Origin: JBFFXF01 sp041569895 | Lineage (GTDB): Bacteria; Planctomycetota; UBA8108; JACQVS01 | DNA length: 48,371 bases | Assembly: GCA_041569895.1 (NCBI GenBank) | Contig: JBFFXF010000014.1 | Coordinates: 1 to 48,371 of the forward strand | Direction: 5' to 3' | Shown here: positions 1 to 7,677 of the stretch, piece by piece | Layout of the letters: every line of letters starts with the position of its first letter | Position numbering within the stretch: position 1 is the stretch's first letter | Translations under genes and position numbers: made by a program | The notes under the pieces: generated by a model | Seen by the model: the letters and a program-made list of their open reading frames with translations, nothing else | Told to the model about the DNA's origin: nothing | Databases searched by the model: none

Positions 1-678
1 CTCGACGAACACCGAGAAGCCCATGGCGAAGTAGATGTAGCCCTTGGGAATGTGCTGATCGAGGCCGTCGGCGATGAGCGCCACGCCGATCAGGAGGAGG
101 AAGCTGAGGGCGAGCATCTTGACCGTCGGGTGGCGGTGGACGAAGTCGCTCACCGACTTCGCGAGCCAGAGCATGAAGCCGATGGCGATGATCACCGCGG
201 CGGCCATGATCTCGATGCGCTCCGCCATGCCGATGGCGGTGATCACCGAATCGAGGGAGAACACGACGTCGATGAGGAGGATCTGCACGATGACCGACGT
301 GAACGAGCTCGGCCGGCGGACCTCCTTCTTCTCGTGGCCGCCCTCGAGCTCCCGGTGAATCTCGATGGTGCTCTTGGCGAGCAGGAAGAGGCCGCCGAGG
401 ATCAGGACGATGTCCCGCCAGGAGATCTCCATCTCGAGCACCGTGAAGAGCGGCGTGGTGAGGCTCTGGATGATCCAGAAGAGGGAGAAGAGCAGGATCA
501 GACGCGTGATCACCGCGAGCAGCAGGCCGGTGCGACGGGCGGCGGCCTGTCGCTCTTGCGGCAGCCGGCCCGCGACGATCGAGATGAAGACGATGTTGTC
601 GATCCCGAGCACGACCTCGAGGACCGTCAACGTGATGAGCGCTATCCACGCGTCGGCAGACGTCAGCAGTTCCAGCAT
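1..678 (-). CDS. TerC family integral membrane protein (3' end outside window)
   Basis: Reading the minus strand from the ATG at 676-678 gives 226 residues with no stop before the window edge. The N-terminus reads MLELLTSADAWIALITLTVL, followed by the TerC signature EVVLGIDNIVFISI and a second acidic membrane motif, LLIDVVFSLDSVITAIGMA. At least six hydrophobic segments are visible. The AGGA just upstream of the ATG is a good ribosome binding site. TerC proteins are inner-membrane proteins tied to tellurium resistance and, in better-studied members, to metal (manganese) export. The acidic residues inside the membrane segments fit metal handling. The gene follows the glycan operon by 90 bp on the same strand and is probably unrelated to it. 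The family call is secure; the substrate is not known. The C-terminus is missing, so a cytoplasmic CBS/CorC-type extension cannot be excluded. Confidence 0.93.
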   Translation of the reverse strand, partial: MLELLTSADAWIALITLTVLEVVLGIDNIVFISIVAGRLPQERQAAARRTGLLLAVITRLILLFSLFWIIQSLTTPLFTVLEMEISWRDIVLILGGLFLLAKSTIEIHRELEGGHEKKEVRRPSSFTSVIVQILLIDVVFSLDSVITAIGMAERIEIMAAAVIIAIGFMLWLAKSVSDFVHRHPTVKMLALSFLLLIGVALIADGLDQHIPKGYIYFAMGFSVFVE

Positions 679-768
679 CGTCGTTCCTCTGTTGCCGGAG
701 ACGATTCGCAGCTTCCGGTTGCGGCCGCTCTCTGGTACGCGAAGTGTCTCCTCGATCGCAAGGGTTTT

Positions 769-1989
769 TCAGGTAACCGACTCGAGCTCGCGCTCGGCGA
801 GCAGATGGTAGAGATCGGTCATCTCGAGCAGGCGATCCGGCAGGACCGGCGCCTCGCGATCGTCGAGCGCCGCGCCGCCGCCGTGGACCGCCATCACGAG
901 CGCGCCGTCGTCGTCCTCCGCGCCCGGCAGGTAGCCATGCATTCCGGTCGGAGGCGACTCGCGATGGAAGAAATTCGGAAAGAACATCCTCCCCTGATCG
1001 AGGCAGTAGAAGAGATCGCCGAAGATGCTCCGGTCGTACGCGCAGCCGAACGACGGCAGCTCGTCCGCCTCGACGACGCGTCCGGCGTCCAGCCCCGCGA
1101 GGGCGTCACGGATCTCGCGCTCGCGCTCGCTGTCCTCGAACCAGAAGCGGGCCATCGTCGAGTCGACGAAGTACACGATGCCGCGCCGGGAGGCGGGATC
1201 TCGCGAATCGAGCCCGAGCAGGCCCTCGATGTCCACCGTCCGCTCGACCGCCACCGCGCCGTGGTCGCCGAAGACGATGACGCGGAACGGCTCGGACCAC
1301 GCCGATTCGCATGCCGCGCAGGTCTCCGCGATGGCATCATCGATCCGGCGCCGCACGGTCTCGACGCGTTCCGATTCCGGCCCGCTCCGGTGCTGCTCCC
1401 AGTCGAGCTCGGCGAAGTGCAGGTAGGCGAGCCGCGTCTGCCGGGAAACCTCCGCGCGAAGACGATCGAGCAACGCGTCCGTGCGCTGGTCGCACCCGGG
1501 GTAGCCGAGATAGACGATCGACCGCCGGTCGAGGGCATCGAAGACCGATGGCCGTCCGGGGAGGTAGCGCGGATCGAGCGGCGAGTACGGCTCGCCGAAG
1601 CGGAACCTGCCGAGCAGGTCGAGGGGGATCGCCGAGAAGTCCCAGACCGGGATGGCGAGCGGGTCGACGCGGCGCCGCCACGCGTTCCAGAGTCGCTGGA
1701 CGCGCCGCAGCGCGCGCGGCCCCAGCAGCCTCGTGACGCCACCGGGCAGGCGCCGGAGCCACCGGAACGGCGACTCGCCGGGCGCGCGGGCGAGCTGGTA
1801 GAGGAACACCATGCCGGAGTCCCGCGGCTCGAGTCCGTGAAATATCGCCGCGCGGATGCCGGCGAAGCCGAACGTGTCGCGTATCGTGCGTGTGACACCG
1901 CGCGACGCCAGCCCGGCGGTGAACGGCATCGATGCCGGCGTCACCCAGTCGTGGCGCAGGGCGTCGACCAGGATCAGGAGGGTACGCAT
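769..1989 (-). CDS. Alkaline-phosphatase-superfamily (phosphodiesterase/sulfatase-like) protein
   Basis: This is a 406-residue protein without a signal peptide. It shows the metal-binding frame of the alkaline phosphatase superfamily: LILVDALRHDW at residues 5-15 (first metal-binding Asp), FAELDWEQHRSGP in the middle (compare D-x-x-G-H-x-x-G-P), VFGDHGAV (compare G-D-H-G) and a late MHGY His. The usual Thr/Ser nucleophile is hard to place. The expected region reads TFGFAGIRAAIFHG (residues 39-52), with T39 the only nearby candidate, so activity may be altered. It is the last gene of the minus-strand glycan operon and overlaps the upstream GT2 gene by 16 bp. That context suggests hydrolysis or transfer of a phospho- or sulfo-group on a glycan or lipid carrier. 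The superfamily call is strong; the substrate is inference. Confidence 0.8.
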   Translation of the reverse strand: MRTLLILVDALRHDWVTPASMPFTAGLASRGVTRTIRDTFGFAGIRAAIFHGLEPRDSGMVFLYQLARAPGESPFRWLRRLPGGVTRLLGPRALRRVQRLWNAWRRRVDPLAIPVWDFSAIPLDLLGRFRFGEPYSPLDPRYLPGRPSVFDALDRRSIVYLGYPGCDQRTDALLDRLRAEVSRQTRLAYLHFAELDWEQHRSGPESERVETVRRRIDDAIAETCAACESAWSEPFRVIVFGDHGAVAVERTVDIEGLLGLDSRDPASRRGIVYFVDSTMARFWFEDSEREREIRDALAGLDAGRVVEADELPSFGCAYDRSIFGDLFYCLDQGRMFFPNFFHRESPPTGMHGYLPGAEDDDGALVMAVHGGGAALDDREAPVLPDRLLEMTDLYHLLAERELESVT

Positions 1990-3011
1990 CGCGTCGCCTC
2001 CTCGCGTTCGCGCGCGCGCGAGTCGTCCGTTCCTCGGTCATCGTCCGGCCCGGAGTCCTCGCGGTTGCCGTCCGGCCTCGCCCTGACCGGCGCCGGGACG
2101 CGGCGCGTCAGGGCCAGGAAGCAGAAGACGACCCACTTCACGAGCGCCCAGATCGCCCAGAAGCCGAGCGACGGGATCCCGACGCGACGTGACGCCCTGA
2201 GAACGAAGAAGACACTCTCGACGAGGCTGGCCAGGCACGTGCGGACGCGGCGGTGCGGCGTCTTGAAGATGATGCACTTCGCCGCGTGATAGCTGAACTC
2301 CCTCGACGCCCGCGACCAGAGCGACTCGCGGTGCGAGTGAAACGCTCGCGCCTCGGGCTCGTAAACGATGCGGTACCCGCTGCGCAGCGCCCACCGCGCC
2401 CACTCGAGGTCCTCGGCGTAGGGGAGCTCGGCGAACGGGTGGCGCTCCCAGAGCTCGCGGCGGATGCACGCCGCCGCGTTGGAGAAGAAGTAGAGCCGCT
2501 CGTCGTTGGGATCGTCCTCGTCGCCAAGCGCGTCGAGGGAGCGCTCGATCCGCCACGGCCGGAAGATGGGGCCGAGCCGCAGGCGCTCGTAGAGGTCGGC
2601 GTCGGGCCACGGCAGCTCGCGGCCATGCGCCCCCGCGACGCGCACGTCGTTCATGCACTCGAGCAGCGTGGCGAGCCACCCGGTCCCCTCGGGAATCACG
2701 TGAGCCGAGATCGGCACGACGAAGCGACCGTGCGACGCCTCGATGCCGCGATTGAGCGCCGAGGAGTACGTGAAGGCGTGGCGGTCGATCTCGATGATAC
2801 GCGACGGGAACTCGCGGACGATCTCGAGTGTCCTGTCCGTCGAGCCCGAATCGACGACGATCACCTCGCCGACCGTCTTCGTCTTCTGCGCCGCGATCGA
2901 TTCGAGGCAGCGCCCGATCAGCGCTTCCTCGTTCCGCGCCCGGATGATGAACGAGACTTCCGGGCACGGCCCGCGGCGGATGTCGATCTTCTCCGGCTCG
3001 AGCAGCTTCAT
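1974..3011 (-). CDS. Glycosyltransferase family 2, rhamnosyltransferase-like
   Basis: The protein has 345 residues from the ATG at 3009-3011. That ATG overlaps the stop of the upstream gene (ATGA), so I prefer it to an in-frame start six codons earlier. The GT-A fold of GT2 is clear: VSFIIRARNEEALIGRCLES at the N-terminus, VIVVDSGSTDRTLEI, then FTYSSALNRGIEASHG. The usual DxD motif is replaced by VPISAHVIPEG. This S-A-H form occurs in some GT2 proteins annotated as rhamnosyltransferases. A PYAEDLEWARWALRSGY acidic motif follows. The C-terminal 100 residues contain hydrophobic stretches (LGFWAIWALVKWVVFCFLAL) likely to dock the enzyme on the membrane. It is the fourth gene of the operon. Sugar donor and acceptor cannot be read from the sequence. 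Confidence 0.88.
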   Translation of the reverse strand: MKLLEPEKIDIRRGPCPEVSFIIRARNEEALIGRCLESIAAQKTKTVGEVIVVDSGSTDRTLEIVREFPSRIIEIDRHAFTYSSALNRGIEASHGRFVVPISAHVIPEGTGWLATLLECMNDVRVAGAHGRELPWPDADLYERLRLGPIFRPWRIERSLDALGDEDDPNDERLYFFSNAAACIRRELWERHPFAELPYAEDLEWARWALRSGYRIVYEPEARAFHSHRESLWSRASREFSYHAAKCIIFKTPHRRVRTCLASLVESVFFVLRASRRVGIPSLGFWAIWALVKWVVFCFLALTRRVPAPVRARPDGNREDSGPDDDRGTDDSRAREREEATRCVPS

Positions 3012-4093
3012 TTTCTCAGACCGTACCACCTGGCAATCGCGCGCTCTCGCAGCTCGTGCGGTTCACCCGGCGCGATGCCGCACGTCCGCGCGAGTCGCGC
3101 GAGCGTGGCCTCGGGAGCGAGCGGCTCCTCGCCGTCCGACGGCGTGTCGATGCGCGGTGCGTCGATGCAGAGCGCCAGCAGCAGACGATCGAGATCGAAG
3201 AGCGCGTTGCTCCCGATCGCGATGCGCACCAGCTTCTTCACCGTGCGCCACGGCGACGTCGTCGAGAAGTGAAACCGGCCGAGCAGATCCCTCCGCCGGC
3301 ACCAGTCGTCCACGGCGTACACGCGGAAGAAGTCCACGAGCCCGCGCAGGTAGAAATCGACTGTGGGCTCCCAGGCCGGCGATGCGTCGCCGCCCGGCGG
3401 CGGCAACTCGCGCTTGACGCGCAGGGCGTCCTCGACGAGGGGCCGGTCCTCGTCGCCGAGCGCGGGCGCCTCGAGGTACCGCTCGACCTTCTCCGCGTAT
3501 CGGGTCACGTACCTGCCGTCGCGGACCAGCATCGCGTCGACGACGGCGAGCACGGCCTTGGCGCGCTGGTAGACCGCGGGGGCGGGTCCGGCGCCCGACG
3601 GGTGCCCCTCGAGCAGCGTCACCAGCCGATTGCGCAACAGGTTCTCGGCCTCCCAGAGCGGAAGGCTCGTGGGATCGATCGTCGACATGCGCTCGAGGAC
3701 GCCCGCGTCCCCCCACACGACGCGACTGCCGCACGCGAGGTCGACGTTCTCGATGGTCGGGGGCAGCGCGCCGAGGTCCCCCTCGAGCCGTGGCAGCAAG
3801 TCGACCGCGCCGACGAGCGTGTCGCGGGCGATGCGGCTCTCGAGCTCGGCCAGGGTCTCTCGCGGCGCCGGTTCGCGCAAGACGAGGTACAGATCGAGGT
3901 CGTTCACCGGCACGAGGCGCCCGTCCTCCTCGCGAAAGCACCCCTCGCCGCGCCCGAAACCGCCCCCGAGGACGATGGCGACGAGACGCTCGCCGAGCGA
4001 CTCGCCCAGCACGTCGCGGACCACGTCGAGGTCATACTCGAGCGGATCGGCGCGGGACACCACGGCTGCGGTCTCTCTCGCGGTCGCGCTCAT
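3008..4093 (-). CDS. Nucleotidyltransferase-like protein of the glycan operon
   Basis: The protein has 361 residues and starts at the ATG at 4091-4093, which overlaps the flippase stop (ATGA). The open frame continues upstream, but only inside the flippase gene, so that extension is rejected. Residues 41-70 carry the polymerase-beta-type nucleotidyltransferase motif: VLGGGFGRGEG, then NDLDLYLV (D65 and D67), matching hG[GS]...DhDh. The following about 290 residues look helical and contain DPTSLPLWEAENLLRNRLVT and YVTRYAEKVERYLEAP, which are not motifs I recognise. Proteins of this fold transfer nucleotides to proteins, RNA, small molecules or sugars, or are inactive relatives. Translational coupling on both sides with a flippase and a GT2 gene argues for a role in making or modifying the exported glycan. 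The fold call is good; the function is unknown. Confidence 0.75.
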   Translation of the reverse strand: MSATARETAAVVSRADPLEYDLDVVRDVLGESLGERLVAIVLGGGFGRGEGCFREEDGRLVPVNDLDLYLVLREPAPRETLAELESRIARDTLVGAVDLLPRLEGDLGALPPTIENVDLACGSRVVWGDAGVLERMSTIDPTSLPLWEAENLLRNRLVTLLEGHPSGAGPAPAVYQRAKAVLAVVDAMLVRDGRYVTRYAEKVERYLEAPALGDEDRPLVEDALRVKRELPPPGGDASPAWEPTVDFYLRGLVDFFRVYAVDDWCRRRDLLGRFHFSTTSPWRTVKKLVRIAIGSNALFDLDRLLLALCIDAPRIDTPSDGEEPLAPEATLARLARTCGIAPGEPHELRERAIARWYGLRK

Positions 4094-5583
4094 GCCAGCA
4101 ACCACCTCCTCGCCCGGGCGAGACGGCGACGCTCGACGCACGCGATGAGCGCGACGTCGAAGAGGATCAGCAGGGCGACAGCGACCACGAGCGCGAGCAC
4201 CGATGTCTGCGGCACCACCCGGCGGATGACCTGGAAGAGCGCCACGTTGCCGACCGCCACGAGGAGCGGCCCGACGAGCAGCCGCAGCGGCGAACAGCCC
4301 GGCAGCAACTTCCGCACGTACGCCGGCACGAGCACAACCAGGCTGAACGCAAGGGCGCCGAGCACGACGGACGCCATTCCTGCAGTGCCGGCGACCGGCG
4401 TGACGAAGACGCCGCCGAGCAGCACGAGCGCGCAGATCCATGCCGTCGGCGCCACGTGTCTGCGCGTCACGCCACGACTCTCGTAGAGCGCCGTCCAGTA
4501 GCCGAGCGGGCATCGCAGGGCGACGAGCGCGAAGAAGATCTGCATCGGCGCGGCGGCCGGCAGCCACTTGTCGCCGAGCACGTGCCGGATGAAGGGCACG
4601 GTGACGGCGACGCCGACCGACGCGACGGCCATGAAGGCGTACGCGGAGACGGTGGTGATCGCCTCGTACGCCTCGCGCAGGTCGCGGTCGCTGTCGCGCA
4701 GCCGCGAAAAGACCGACAGCGCGACGACGACGAGTGGCGTGTTGAGCGCGAAGAGAAAGTGCGGGAAGCGGAAGGCGACGTGATACTCTCCGAGGCTGGT
4801 CTCCCCGAGGAACGCGGCGACGAGACCGTCGTCGGCGTGCCAGTACACGAAGGCCAGCACGCCCGTGAGCACCAGGGGACCGCAGAATCGCAGCGCCTCC
4901 CCCGGCGCGAATCGCGGACGCTTCGCGCGCATGGCGCGGAACGCGAGCGCCGCCAGGATGCAGCACTCCGTCGTCTCCTTGGCGAGGTAACCGGCGACGA
5001 GGGCGGTGACGCCCGCGCCCTGGAGCGCGAGCGGAATCGCCACCAGCGCCTGGACGGGCAGCGCCACGATTCCCGGCCACGTCGACCGGCCGTACCGCTG
5101 GTCGCGCTCGAACGAGGCCCGCAGGACGATCGACACCGGCACCGGCACCAGCCCGAGCAGCATCAGACGGAACGGCCCCAGCAGATCACTCCCGCCGAGC
5201 GCCGCCAGGGCGGGCGCCGCTGCGAGCTGCGCGCCGCCGAGCACGATGAGCGAGAGCGCGACCTGCATCAGGACCGCCGGCAGCAGGCTCGCCTCCGGGC
5301 GCGAGGAGCGCAGCTGGATGTAGTAGCTCCCGAGCTGCAGATTGGAGATCGCGATCAGGAGCTCCGCGCCGAGCACGCAGAGGGCGTAACGACCGAAGTC
5401 GTCCGGCACGAGTAGGCGCGCCAGGGCGACCTGCGTCGCGAAGGTGACGACGAATCGACCGCCGAGCCCCGCGATCTTGACCGCGCCGCCACGCAACGCC
5501 AGGCGGTAGACGCGGCGCCTGGCATCATCGGGCGCGGGATCGCTCCGGGTCGACTCGCACCGCGTGGCGCTCGAGTCCTCCAT
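4090..5583 (-). CDS. Polysaccharide flippase (Wzx/MATE-type oligosaccharide exporter)
   Basis: The protein has 497 residues with about twelve predicted membrane spans. Its start, LALRGGAVKIAGLGGRFVVT followed by VALARLLVPDDFGRYAL, is the standard opening of the polysaccharide biosynthesis/Wzx family, where the first helix is followed by ARxLxPxDFGxxAL. Length matches the family. It should move lipid-linked saccharide units across the inner membrane. It starts 6 bp downstream of a GT2 gene and its stop overlaps the next gene (ATGA), so it lies in the middle of a translationally coupled operon. The first 25 residues are polar and poorly conserved in appearance; no better start was seen. No polymerase (Wzy) or ligase is recognisable nearby, so the glycan may be finished by proteins encoded elsewhere. 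Confidence 0.9.
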   Translation of the reverse strand: MEDSSATRCESTRSDPAPDDARRRVYRLALRGGAVKIAGLGGRFVVTFATQVALARLLVPDDFGRYALCVLGAELLIAISNLQLGSYYIQLRSSRPEASLLPAVLMQVALSLIVLGGAQLAAAPALAALGGSDLLGPFRLMLLGLVPVPVSIVLRASFERDQRYGRSTWPGIVALPVQALVAIPLALQGAGVTALVAGYLAKETTECCILAALAFRAMRAKRPRFAPGEALRFCGPLVLTGVLAFVYWHADDGLVAAFLGETSLGEYHVAFRFPHFLFALNTPLVVVALSVFSRLRDSDRDLREAYEAITTVSAYAFMAVASVGVAVTVPFIRHVLGDKWLPAAAPMQIFFALVALRCPLGYWTALYESRGVTRRHVAPTAWICALVLLGGVFVTPVAGTAGMASVVLGALAFSLVVLVPAYVRKLLPGCSPLRLLVGPLLVAVGNVALFQVIRRVVPQTSVLALVVAVALLILFDVALIACVERRRLARARRWLLA

Positions 5584-5589
5584 CGACCA

Positions 5590-6657
5590 CTACCCGATCG
5601 TAACCCGCGGACGCCGCGACGGGACGCGTCTCTTGCCGACGCCGCATCGCCTGGCGACGTGACGCACGTAGCTCTCCGGGACGATCCACCGCCGCATCGC
5701 CGCGGCGGTGGTCTTCCGGCTGCGCTGGATCATGCCTCGCTTCCAGAGCGCGCCCGGCAGCAGCGCCAGAGTCGAGAACACGCCCCCGAGCACGTCGGGC
5801 TGGCGGAAGAGGGTCTTCAGCGTGCGCCACAGCTCGTAGACGGCGATGTGCGGCGCCGCGAGGAGCAAGTTCCACAGCGACTCGTTCTTGACGATGTTGA
5901 GCCAGTAGTTGAAGTGCGCGCGACGACGGATTCTGCGATCGCGGCGAGTCGGATGATTGCGCGCGTGGAACGCCACCGCGTCGGGCCGATAGATGCACCG
6001 CCACCCCCGCAGGCGCGCGCGCCAGTTCAGGTCGCAGTCCTCGAGGTAGGCGAAGTAGTCGCTGTCGAGCCAGTCGCCTCCCAGACGCAGGTCGTCGAGC
6101 ATGGCGCGGCGGTAGATCGCCGCGGCCGCGGTCACTCCGAAGACCTCCTCGCGTCGGTCGTACTGGCCCTCGTCGATCTCGTCCGAGCCGCGATTGATGG
6201 CGCGCCGTGAGCTCAGGATGATCTCGCCCGTCGAGTCGATGACCGCCTCGTGCGGGTCCGTCGGATCGGGATCGTCGGGGTCGAGGCGCAGCAGCTTGCC
6301 GGATCCCCAGCCGAACTCCGCGTTCTCCTCGAGCTCGCCGACGACGATCTCGATGAACCAGGGCTCGAGGACGACGTCGGTGTTGAGGAGCAGGACGTAG
6401 TCGCCGCGCGCCGCCGCGATCCCCTGGTTGTTCGCGACACAGAAGCCGACGTTCCGGGAATTCTGGATGAGGCAGATCTCCGGGTGCTTCTGTCGCAGCC
6501 ACGTGCGAGTGCCGTCCGTCGAGCCGTTGTCGACGAAAATGATCTCCGACGGCGGCAGCGTCTGCGTCTCGAGCGACTTGAAACAGGCGTTCAGGTACCG
6601 CAGGCTGTTCCACCCCACCAGGACTGCCGATACCGTTGGACGGCCGGAAGAGGACAT
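5590..6657 (-). CDS. Glycosyltransferase family 2 (first gene of the glycan operon)
   Basis: The protein has 355 residues from the ATG at 6655-6657; an upstream in-frame ATG would add 22 residues unlike the family. It opens with VSAVLVGWNSLRYLNACFKS and has IIFVDNGSTDGTRTWL, NSRNVGFCVANNQGI and a DxD-type motif in YVLLLNTDVVLEP. The late acidic motif YFAYLEDCDLNWRARLRGW is typical of GT2 rhamnosyltransferase-like enzymes. The C-terminal third carries hydrophobic and basic stretches. It faces a divergent GT2 gene across only 45 bp, so both promoters must lie in or overlap that gap. It is a cytoplasmic, membrane-associated sugar transferase acting before the flippase. The specific sugar is unknown. 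Confidence 0.9.
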   Translation of the reverse strand: MSSSGRPTVSAVLVGWNSLRYLNACFKSLETQTLPPSEIIFVDNGSTDGTRTWLRQKHPEICLIQNSRNVGFCVANNQGIAAARGDYVLLLNTDVVLEPWFIEIVVGELEENAEFGWGSGKLLRLDPDDPDPTDPHEAVIDSTGEIILSSRRAINRGSDEIDEGQYDRREEVFGVTAAAAIYRRAMLDDLRLGGDWLDSDYFAYLEDCDLNWRARLRGWRCIYRPDAVAFHARNHPTRRDRRIRRRAHFNYWLNIVKNESLWNLLLAAPHIAVYELWRTLKTLFRQPDVLGGVFSTLALLPGALWKRGMIQRSRKTTAAAMRRWIVPESYVRHVARRCGVGKRRVPSRRPRVTIG

Positions 6658-6702
6658 AACTCGCTTATCGGCTTTTTCCGACGTGTTCTTCGAGCCCGCC
6701 CG

Positions 6703-7677
6703 ATGCCTTACCGAAATCCGCACGAGAATCGAGACGCCGACCTCGAGGTCGTCGTCCTCAACTGGAACGGCGGTGAGCTGCTATTCGAGTGTCTGCGCAG
6801 CGTGCTGGCGGTCGAGCCGCGGCACGATGTGCTGATAACCATGGTCGACAACGCGTCGACCGATGGCAGCGCCGAGCGCGCCAGGGCCGAGCTGGGCGAC
6901 CGCGTGCGCATCATCGAGAGCCCGGAGAACGTCGGGTTCGCGCGGGGCAACAACCTGGCGCTGCGTGACTGCCGCGCGCGCCACGCCATGCTCCTCAACA
7001 GCGACGCCACGCTTCCGCGAGATGCCGGCGCGCACGCGCTCGACCGGCTGATCGAGTTCATCGACTCGCGCCCCGACGCTGGCGTGGTGGGACCGCGGAT
7101 CGTCAGCGAGAGCGGCGAGCTCGAGGAGTCGACCGGCGACTCGGTCTCGCTCCTCAACGTCATCAAGAACAACGTCCTGCGCCGCAGCGGCCTGCCGCGC
7201 CGCGTCACGGGATGGCTCTCGAGGGCGCACTGGCCGCATGACCGGGTGCGCGAGGTGGACTGGGTGTCGGGGGCGGCGCTCCTCGTCCGCGGAGACGTGC
7301 TGCGTTCGGGGTGCCTGCTCGACGAGGGCTATTTCATGTATACCGAGGACGTCGAGTGGTGCCACCGGATCCGCCGCGCCGGCTGGAAGATCCTCTTCAC
7401 TCCCGACGTCACCATCGTGCACCGCCGCCACGGCAGCTCGGACGCCGAGGCGCGCGCGTGGCGGAAGCGACTCCACCGCGAGGGGCTCATCCGCTTCACG
7501 GAGCTCCACCCCTCGCCGACCCGGCTGCTGCTCCGCTGGGCCCTGCGCCTCTCGCTGATGCGCGTTCCGGAGGCCGTCGGCCCCTCGCCCGACGTCACTC
7601 GCGACAGTCGAGGTCGTCCGCAGTCGGATCGATCCCCGGATCGGGAAACGGCGCCGCCGGTGGCTCGCCCCTCATGA
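6703..7677 (+). CDS. Glycosyltransferase family 2, divergent from the glycan operon
   Basis: The protein has 324 residues from the ATG at 6703. The reading frame is open further upstream but would run into the divergent gene. Motifs seen are LEVVVLNWNGGELLFECLRS, MVDNASTDGSAERA, ENVGFARGNNLALR and MLLNSDATLP (sugar-nucleotide/metal site), followed by VDWVSGAALLVRGDVL and YFMYTEDVEWCHRIRRAGW (catalytic acidic region). It belongs to the same GT2 subgroup as the gene opening the minus-strand operon, which suggests a shared pathway and perhaps an old duplication. Its last 83 bp overlap the 3' end of the convergent CotH gene. The C-terminal tail is low-complexity and polar (SPDVTRDSRGRPQSDRSPDR), so the stop may have been gained or moved. 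Family assignment is secure. Confidence 0.88.
   Translation: MPYRNPHENRDADLEVVVLNWNGGELLFECLRSVLAVEPRHDVLITMVDNASTDGSAERARAELGDRVRIIESPENVGFARGNNLALRDCRARHAMLLNSDATLPRDAGAHALDRLIEFIDSRPDAGVVGPRIVSESGELEESTGDSVSLLNVIKNNVLRRSGLPRRVTGWLSRAHWPHDRVREVDWVSGAALLVRGDVLRSGCLLDEGYFMYTEDVEWCHRIRRAGWKILFTPDVTIVHRRHGSSDAEARAWRKRLHREGLIRFTELHPSPTRLLLRWALRLSLMRVPEAVGPSPDVTRDSRGRPQSDRSPDRETAPPVARPS

Noticed and set aside
4094..5080. A 690-residue form of the nucleotidyltransferase protein starting at 5080
   Set aside because: The extra 330 residues are Arg-rich shadow sequence inside the flippase gene. The ATG at 4093, overlapping the flippase stop, is the natural start.
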